Shown here in pieces: positions 57,380 through 64,000 of a stretch of 64,000 bases of DNA; position 1 is the first letter of the stretch; each line of letters starts with the position of its first letter. Origin of the DNA: Lunularia cruciata (Eukaryota > Streptophyta > Marchantiopsida > Lunulariales > Lunulariaceae); assembly GCA_948567375.1 (NCBI GenBank), contig OX419761.1, positions 18,540,501 through 18,604,500 on the forward strand, in the 5' to 3' direction. Both the position numbers and the translations under genes were made by a program. The notes under the pieces are model-generated. The model saw only the letters and a program-made list of their open reading frames with translations. It did not search any database and was not told the origin of the DNA.

Positions 57380-58345
57380 AGATGAAGTTCTACGGTGTTG
57401 TTTAGAATTGTACAAAGTAGGAAAGTCATCCAAGCCCTCTGCTCTGAAGTTGGAGGAGGATATTTTTCACTCAAGAATATCATGAAAAAGGTCTTGATGA
57501 TCAGGTACTGGTGGCCAACCACATATAAAGATATACATCAATACATCAATAGATGTGATGCATGTCAAACAAGACATCCAACACCAACATCACAATGGCC
57601 ATCACGACCGATTCTACCATCATCACTATTCATTATTAGCATTATTAGCAAAAAATGTGGAATTTACTTTGTAGGACCAATCCAGCTTGCTATGAAGACC
57701 ACATGATGAAGATACATTTTGGTCTACACAAATTATGCCACAAACATGGTAGAAGCCAAAGCTACACTATGAGATGATGTTGATATTGATGTAGCATTCT
57801 TCTTTTGCAACATCATCTCTAGATATGGATGTCCATTAGAGCTTGTAAGCAATTGAGTAGTACACTTCTTGGACAATCTACTAGAGATCTTCACAAAGTA
57901 CATCTAGATTGAGCACCAGAAGACCATGCCGTATAACTCTTAGGAAATGGTATAACCCTCAGGAAATAGTTTCATAGAGAAAGGTAATGACTTGCGGTGC
58001 AAGATACTCAACAAGGTCATAGTGAACTACATTTACAATTGGGATACAAAGTTACTCATAACCTTGTGCACATATTGTACTGCAAAGAAGATCATTGCAA
58101 ATCAAACCTCTTACTTCCTTACATATGAGTTACGTTCAATCTTGTTAGTAAAATTTAATATACCAACTTATAGAAGTCTTTATGAAGACCAAATGTCCAA
58201 AGAAGATAGTAAGGATGCCCATATCTAGCAATTGACTTTCTTAGAAGAGAAGAGAAATGATTCTTATATGACCATGAAGGAGCATCAACAACAAAGGAAA
58301 GAGTATCATGACAAGAAGATCTATCACATGCACATAACTAAATGG
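57380..58345 (+). pseudogene. Gypsy integrase fragment (element E)
   Basis: Plus strand. Zinc domain VGGGYFSLKNIMKKVL (His of the usual GGHFS replaced by Tyr), YWWPTTYKDIHQYINRCDAC, then QTRHPTPTSQWP. Core GIYFVGPIQL, where the first catalytic Asp of GIDFVGP is Tyr. Further pieces: VEAKATL, ISRYGCPLELVSN, EHQKTMPYNS, then ANQTSYFLTYELRSILLVKF and NIPTYRSL. It differs from A, C and D. No LTR was attached on either side. Confidence 0.82.
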
Positions 58346-59363
58346 CAATCTAGTGCACCTATATGATAATAGGTATAGGTCTTTTCTAAATAAACTCTAT
58401 TTATGATGGATGTGCCCATATAAAGTAGATAAGGTTTACAAGAATGGGTCAGTATAGTTTCTTGATTTAGCAAGTAATATCTTTGCCACTATGTTGAATG
58501 TGTGGCTTGTTTGTAAATATCATTGTTAAATAAGTTAAAAATTAAAAAAATTTGAACCTTAGGATAGTATTGAGTGATGCACTTTATGTTTGTAGGGATG
58601 TTCACATTTGAGGAGAGGGGTATTTGGTAACCCATCTTTACTTAGATAGAGCAATTTTTTGTAGTTGATTTTATAGGGTAACTTCAATTAAAGCATAACT
58701 AAGATACCAATATGAATCTCAATATAACAAGTCTATGTACAAACCCCTCACAATGTTAGGATGATAAAACAAACTACAAGAAAATTCCAATCATGCTCAT
58801 CAAAATGCTCAACAAAGACACAAATCCTCTTGTTCATATAACTTCACAAAATAGAAGTTGCAAGTTTGTATTATGACTCCTATTGCTAGTAAGAAGCATT
58901 TGATACAAATGATCCTTACAAAGTTTTTTTATAAAGTTTATAAACATAGTTTTTTATAAAGTTCTGTGGATACAAAGTTTGATCCATAAAAACTTCCACC
59001 ATCAGATAAAGCTCCACACTATGCCATGCCATACACATTCATGCACTCCATATAAATATGTTGCCAAAGAACTGATTTTTGATTAGGGCATATTGGAAAA
59101 CATACTTGTAGGACTTGATTATGACCTATCACAATTGTCCCAAAAGCTAAAGGACAAACAAGTGTGACAAAATTACAAAAAGGTGTTTTCACCTTACAAG
59201 AAAGATCTTTCACTTTACAATTTTCAATTTCTCAAAGTTTTGTGATGCAAGAATTTATCTTGGCCCTTGGAAGGATTTGCTTTTGTCAATAGAGTGAAAA
59301 GAGTGTTGGAAACAAGTAGATTCTTGCCATCAAAGAACCAATGATGGAAATACATACCATGGA
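58346..59363. other. No gene recognised
   Basis: AT-rich sequence with a repeated phrase (ttttttataaagtt at about 58,925 and 58,951). It may include the 3' end of element E. Confidence 0.45.
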
Positions 59364-59872
59364 TGTAACAATATGGAGGTTATTGATGAGTTAGTTAAGA
59401 CTAACACAGTAGCAAATAGGCAAAATTAGCTAAGAATTAGAAGGATTATTCAGGAAGCACATAAGAGGCTTCTTGATGCCTTCCAAGTATTTGATAATAT
59501 GCATGCCAAGTGGTGACTTCTAGGATGAAGCTTCTTGGTAAACATCTTGGCTAGTTTACCTTGCACTCCAAGTAGGTGGCTTCTAGAAAGAAGCTTTTTG
59601 GGAAGCTTCCCAACTAGCTTAGCTTGCATGCCAAGTAAGCAACTTCTAGAAAGAAGGTTCTTGAGAAGCTACTCATTCAGCTTGACTTGCACACTAAGAA
59701 GGCGGCTTTTAGGAAGCTTCTTGAGAAGCTTTTCAAGAGTCTTGTATGCTTCCTTATAAATACCAAAGCCTAAGCTCATGCTAGGCTTTAGGATTTTCCC
59801 TCATTCAAGAGTCCCAATGTGATCTTTCAGTCCAATCTTCCATTCTCCTATTTCTCTTGTTGGTCTTTTACA
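59364..59872 (+). mobile_element. Solo LTR of chromovirus family D
   Basis: 509 bp, plus orientation: begins tgtaacaatatgg, ends ggtcttttaca, the same edges as D read in its own direction. Flanks are atgga (59,359-59,363) and ataga (59,873-59,877), a likely target duplication with one change. No PBS follows. TATA ccttataaatacc lies at 59,752-59,764 with GAAGCTTC motifs upstream, fewer and less regular than in D. Confidence 0.85.
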
Positions 59873-61049
59873 ATAGAAGTGAGAGGCAAGGCAAGACAAG
59901 GAAAATTATAGAGATTGATTATAATTCTCTTGAAATTTTTGAGTGGGGCCTATACTGCCAATCAGATTACATATGGAGTAGGAAACTTGAATTCTTCTTG
60001 TGGATTGGAGTCTTTTAAACATTATCCCTACTAGAGGAGATCCAAGATAAACCAATATGAGCATCAAAACCTTGAGAGAAAATTATGTTTTGTGGATAGG
60101 AGAACATTGCCAATGAGTGGTAGGATCTGAGTACTTGCACTTTGGCCAAATGTATATGGACACTCCTCATGGTCATCCTAGCAAGAGCCTCAAAGCAAAC
60201 ATAGTAAACTTGTTCATTTAGGAAAATTGACTAATAAATAAAAGATAAACGATCTCAAAAATCCTATGCAAAAATTCATCATGGAGATGATCATGAAACT
60301 ATTTAGATCCAAATGAACAACCTACACCAATCAATCTTCTTCCAATCTTTACACATGGGGAACCCATAAGCTGAGCACTAAGTTTTTGAGAACAAGCAAA
60401 CAAACTATTTGAAGACATGAACAAAGGTGCAATCACAATTGTAGCCTCTTTCATTTTGTATTTATATATAGAAATGAACCTCCTAATGAAAGAAGAGAAG
60501 GAGAAATATCTCAACCACTTCCACCAGCTATTGTATTTTAGTGTGCACCTAGACCTTCTAAAAGAGATAACAAAATATCGTGAGGTAGACAAGGAGTTTG
60601 CTTGTAGAAAGAAGTTTGTACTAGTGAAAATAGTGATCAACAATTTTGATGTGATCTCATTTATATAGGTCCAATCGACTAAAATTTTGAAAAAAAATCA
60701 ACCAACCTTACTCTTGAGATACATATTCTTGAAGTACCTCTTAAGATTATAAAAAATAAAATTTGAATATTTTCTATCAAAGAAAAAATAATTGGTTGAC
60801 CTCTGAAATGTCTCATGATAAAAGTGTCTTTTAATTCCATATTGATATACTCTCCACTTTGAAAAATGAAAATTCTTCTTATATTGGATGTCTTTGACAC
60901 TTTATAACAAGCAAAGCACTATTGAGAAAAGGATGATGAAAGTAAAGAATCAATCCTTTTTTAATAAAATTTTCATTAGAAGGTAGCACTCATTATTGTT
61001 CTTGTTCAAACGGTTACTCCTCATTCAATAAACGCTTGTCCAGTTAGAT

Positions 61050-61050
<1 letters not shown>
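59873..61050. other. No gene recognised
   Basis: AT-rich. Opposed short frames at 60,299-60,668 lack any recognisable domain. Confidence 0.45.
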
Positions 61051-61051
<1 letters not shown>

Positions 61052-61148
<97 letters not shown>

Positions 61149-61150
61149 TC
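61052..61150. repeat. Compound microsatellite (AT)n(CT)n(CA)n
   Basis: An at run (61,052-61,095), a ct run (61,096-61,138) and a short ca run follow each other without interruption. Confidence 0.97.
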
Positions 61151-61299
61151 TGAGATAATTTTATTAGTTGGGAAACTAGATAGTATTAGTGGCCTGATCT
61201 GTCCATCTGTACTATGGTCTGCTGCACATGTCATAGTGCTGCAACATAGACATCTGAAATTTTACATTTCTTTATTCAAAAGATATTACATGTGTTTTA

Positions 61300-61868
61300 C
61301 AGGGAGTGATCACTGACATTCCTAGATCAGGCGGTGAGTGGGATGACAATAGACAAGGTTTCCAAGTGTAGAGGTATATGCCCAAGTCACCTTTTGATTC
61401 CTTTAGCTTTGGAATGGATGCGACATTTGATACATTTGTCATCGAGTGTGTGAGGTATATCATTTTAGATGTCAAAGGTTACTACTCTCATTCTCATATT
61501 TCACTCTATACTTTAGAAATTTGTGTCCATTGTTCCACAAAGAACAATGGTTGGTGATATGTATAGGAGAGCAATTATACTAGGTGATGTTCTTTTGGAT
61601 GTTACAGGAGTATACCATAAACCATACTACTTACATACCTATGATATCTAATGGGTTGTTGTCTCATTCTTCTAGACCATACTACTCACATAACTCTGAT
61701 ATCTTAGGGGTTGTTGTCTCATTCTTTTACAGCTTGATGGGGTCTTCCCATCCTTCCTGTTCCTGATGCGCTCTCCTTTCTCTACCACTTTACCCGCTAT
61801 GTTTTTTCCTTTTACGGCTTGATGGGTCTTCTGATCGTTCTTGTTATCCTAAGCGGTCTCCTTTTACT
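61300..61868 (+). mobile_element. LINE fragment, 3' part
   Basis: Plus strand, begins ggagtgatcac and aligns with 35,909-36,400 of the large LINE: GVIT-type start, aaggtttccaagtgtagaggt, tcctttagctttgga, gagagcaattatactaggtga. The 3' part contains two local duplications: a 55-bp unit at 61,621-61,730, and the agcttgatggggtcttc block that recurs at about 61,815. Confidence 0.8.
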
Positions 61869-63114
61869 TTATCCAAAAGTGTAGATCTGAGGTGCCAATT
61901 TCAAAAGAACAATTTTTTTGATCTTATTTTATTGCCAGTTGCAGCTTCCTCTTCAATACCAATGTCCCAGTAATTCCACAACAAAAAAAGATCTGGACGT
62001 TTTCTGCAGAGAAATATAGTTAACACTACTACTACCCCTACAGAAAGTATTCGCCTTCATTGAAAATATTGTACAAGCATGACAGTGAGTAGTTGGACTT
62101 ATTTCAGTCTATTAGACAGAGGATTGAAACAGGCCGCTTGGACATAGGCTGTCGTCTGAGAACTGTAATGGAACGTTTTCAGCCGGGTCTCTGGAGTATC
62201 GGGGCATGTGCCTTACATTTGTCCCAACCTGTCCATCTTTATGTAATAGATAAACGATCGTTGTCTTTATGTCAGACTCACGCTTCACCACAGGTGGTGT
62301 GGAATAGCAACAACAATGTTCAGCCTAAGCAGATTTGGTTGTTGCAGGATACCAGGTATTTGGAACAACCCATGGTTTATCATGGAAGCGGTTTGAACAA
62401 ACTCTAAGATGATAGCAGTTTGACTGCATCGGGTTGTGTCCTATTGACAATCAGCTCTTCTCATTCAAACATCATGAAAAGTCTATGTTGTTGTAACCAG
62501 TTGTTGTAGACCACGTCCCGGTGCTTGTAGGTCATTTATTGACAAGGGTATCGACTATATAGTACTGTAAATCAATAGTGTGTTAGATATTACGAACTAG
62601 AACGTTTGAATTGTACCTGTGGTGGTGATGGGTAAATCATGCTGTACAAGGATGGCAAATCCTCGATAGCAGGGCTGTACTCGAGTTGATCCATGTCTGA
62701 CTAATCCACCAGTCCCTTGTGGTGGGGACTCGAGTCCTTCCATGATCGTTCCACGCACTTTCTCCTGTTAAAGTCCAATGCCCCTTGGTTTACTGGCGTC
62801 ATGCAGTTTTGAACAAGCGGAAGACTTTTAGTTACACCGCACAGCTTCTGACAGAATGCCGTTATATCTAAAGAGAAAACAACAGTGGAAATCATAGGCC
62901 ACATGTTGACAGCGGATGAAAACTTCACTTTTCTACGGAACCGCCGAAGAGAGTATCCGACAGTTGATATTCAGCTTTCAAGCGACCACTGGCGTTTAGG
63001 AGTCCAGTTTGCATCCAGATTTCTCACTAATCAGAATGGATATGCTTCATTTATGAATATTATAATACAGATACTAGATGAGATTTCCATAGAGGTCAAG
63101 AACATCAGGTAGGG
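61869..63114. other. No gene recognised; low-copy-looking DNA
   Basis: More balanced composition than the AT tracts and no similarity to the transposons here. Open frames at 62,093-62,407 (plus, begins with TTG) and 62,885-63,112 (plus) have no motif I know. Either could be an exon of an unseen gene, but splice context is not convincing. Confidence 0.4.
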
Positions 63115-63235
63115 AAAGGCGACCACGTAGAACTCATGAAGGATGGGAAGACCCCATCAAGCGGTAAAGGGAGGGACAAAAGAGGTTAAATGGGGCTAGA
63201 TCCGGATAGTATCGATATGAGAAATCTGGGGAAGT
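63115..63235 (-). mobile_element. LINE 3' end fragment
   Basis: Minus-strand copy of the LINE 3' end. gaaggatgggaagacccc, gagggacaaaagaggtta and tggggctaga match 8,460-8,570 (same strand) and the reverse complement of 36,290-36,400. Only about 120 bp are present, as expected for a strongly 5'-truncated insertion. Confidence 0.8.
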
Positions 63236-64000
63236 GGAAAACGTGAAAACGAAGAACTCGTTCTCAGGCTCGTGAGGCTTGTCGCCTGTAAAAGGACAAA
63301 ATAATATGAGGGTCCTACTGTAAACTAACAGACGGTATGGTGATGGAAACTACCATCCGCCTTCGAGGACATTACTTTGAGGACAGAAACACGGAATCCG
63401 AACTCAACAACTCGACCGTACATGAACCTTTTGTTAAAGTCGTGCTAAGTGTACCAAGTGGTCAGTGAAGTGGACTACTGGCGAGAATTACGTAGACGAT
63501 GGAGTCTGACAAAAGCAGAGCGGCAGCTCTCATTTTCAAACTTAGGACCGAAAAACTGCAAGATATTGTTGCAGATAGTTTAAAGGACATTGACTTTGTC
63601 AAGATTCATGACGCTGGCAGAAGGAGGCATGCAGACTTTGACCATGAATATTGTAGGGTAGTCACGTTCGTATAGTTCGCTATATCCTCTGACGAAAGGC
63701 AAAACTTACGGTCGGTGTTCCTGTTTAACCGTGCTGTAGAATTTTCAGTTGGAAGGATGAACTACATCTTGCTCATTACCTTACAATTCAACGCTTCATC
63801 GTTGGTCACACATATTCGCCGGTTAGTGCATTCCTCATGGTTTTCGTACTAATAATGAGTATGACCAGAGGAAATGGATGCTGCAAATTTCATAATTAGA
63901 GCGACCATCCGTTCCGAGACTTACAGAACACAGTTGTCTCATTCCCACACTCATTCTCCCTACCTACCTACTGTTTCACACATAACTTCCGATCCTCCAC
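63236..64000. other. No gene recognised
   Basis: Balanced composition, no repeat match inside the window. It may belong to the next gene's flank. Confidence 0.4.

Noticed and set aside
61025-61234. Minus-strand frame with Arg-Glu and Tyr-Ile repeats
   Set aside because: Translation of the (AT)n(CT)n microsatellite.

Overview
This window looks like nuclear DNA of a land plant. It holds one intact, intron-rich housekeeping gene in a sea of decayed, nested retrotransposons. The gene encodes a plant-type PP2A B55 regulatory subunit, with 14 exons and GT-AG introns throughout. All 514 codons can be followed from ATG to stop. The retroelement mix (a chromovirus, a Ty3/gypsy integrase followed by a PHD finger, a LINE with C2H2, CCHC and restriction-like endonuclease motifs, a Tat/Athila-like gypsy and a Ty1/copia element) suggests a seed-free plant such as a bryophyte. 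That placement is inference from family resemblance recalled from memory and is not firm.

Layout. 1-6,240: a minus-strand Ty3/gypsy element (A) with a 5' LTR on its right side. That LTR is itself split by an opposite-strand solo LTR of the same family, flanked by a perfect ggtac duplication, and another LTR copy cuts the integrase at position 561. 6,240-7,320: a plus-strand gypsy integrase tail with a PHD finger (C). 8,455-9,455: a minus-strand LINE fragment. 9,470-17,000: AT-rich DNA without genes, holding one foldback and one 196-bp tandem duplication. 17,000-26,900: the low-copy island, comprising a GA-rich upstream region, PP2A B55 (18,827-25,252) and its 3' flank. 27,515-36,430: a LINE on the plus strand, split at 30,089/35,750 by a 5.66-kb minus-strand chromovirus (D) with two 424-bp LTRs, PBS, PPT and chromodomain. 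36,430-42,700: AT-rich, no gene. 42,700-54,700: a Ty1/copia element interrupted twice, by a solo family-A LTR (45,511-46,145) and by a 7.3-kb plus-strand gypsy element B (46,351-53,655). 57,380-58,340: a further gypsy integrase fragment (E). 59,364-59,872: a solo LTR of family D. 61,300-61,860 and 63,115-63,235: more LINE pieces.

How parts relate. None of the transposons has an intact reading frame; all carry stops and frameshifts, and most differences between the two D LTRs are transitions, as expected for methylated, silenced DNA. The most striking regulatory signal is in the D-family LTRs: arrays of GAAGCTTC palindromes, including a perfect four-unit heat shock element, lie directly upstream of a TATA box. 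This is the architecture of a heat-inducible LTR. The LINE is the other notable element: its domain order (C2H2 finger, RT, CCHC, endonuclease-like tail) is that of R2/NeSL-type elements rather than the L1 and RTE lineages usual in plants. The LINE fragment at 8.5-9.5 kb serves as a paralogous empty site that independently confirms the chromovirus insertion point.
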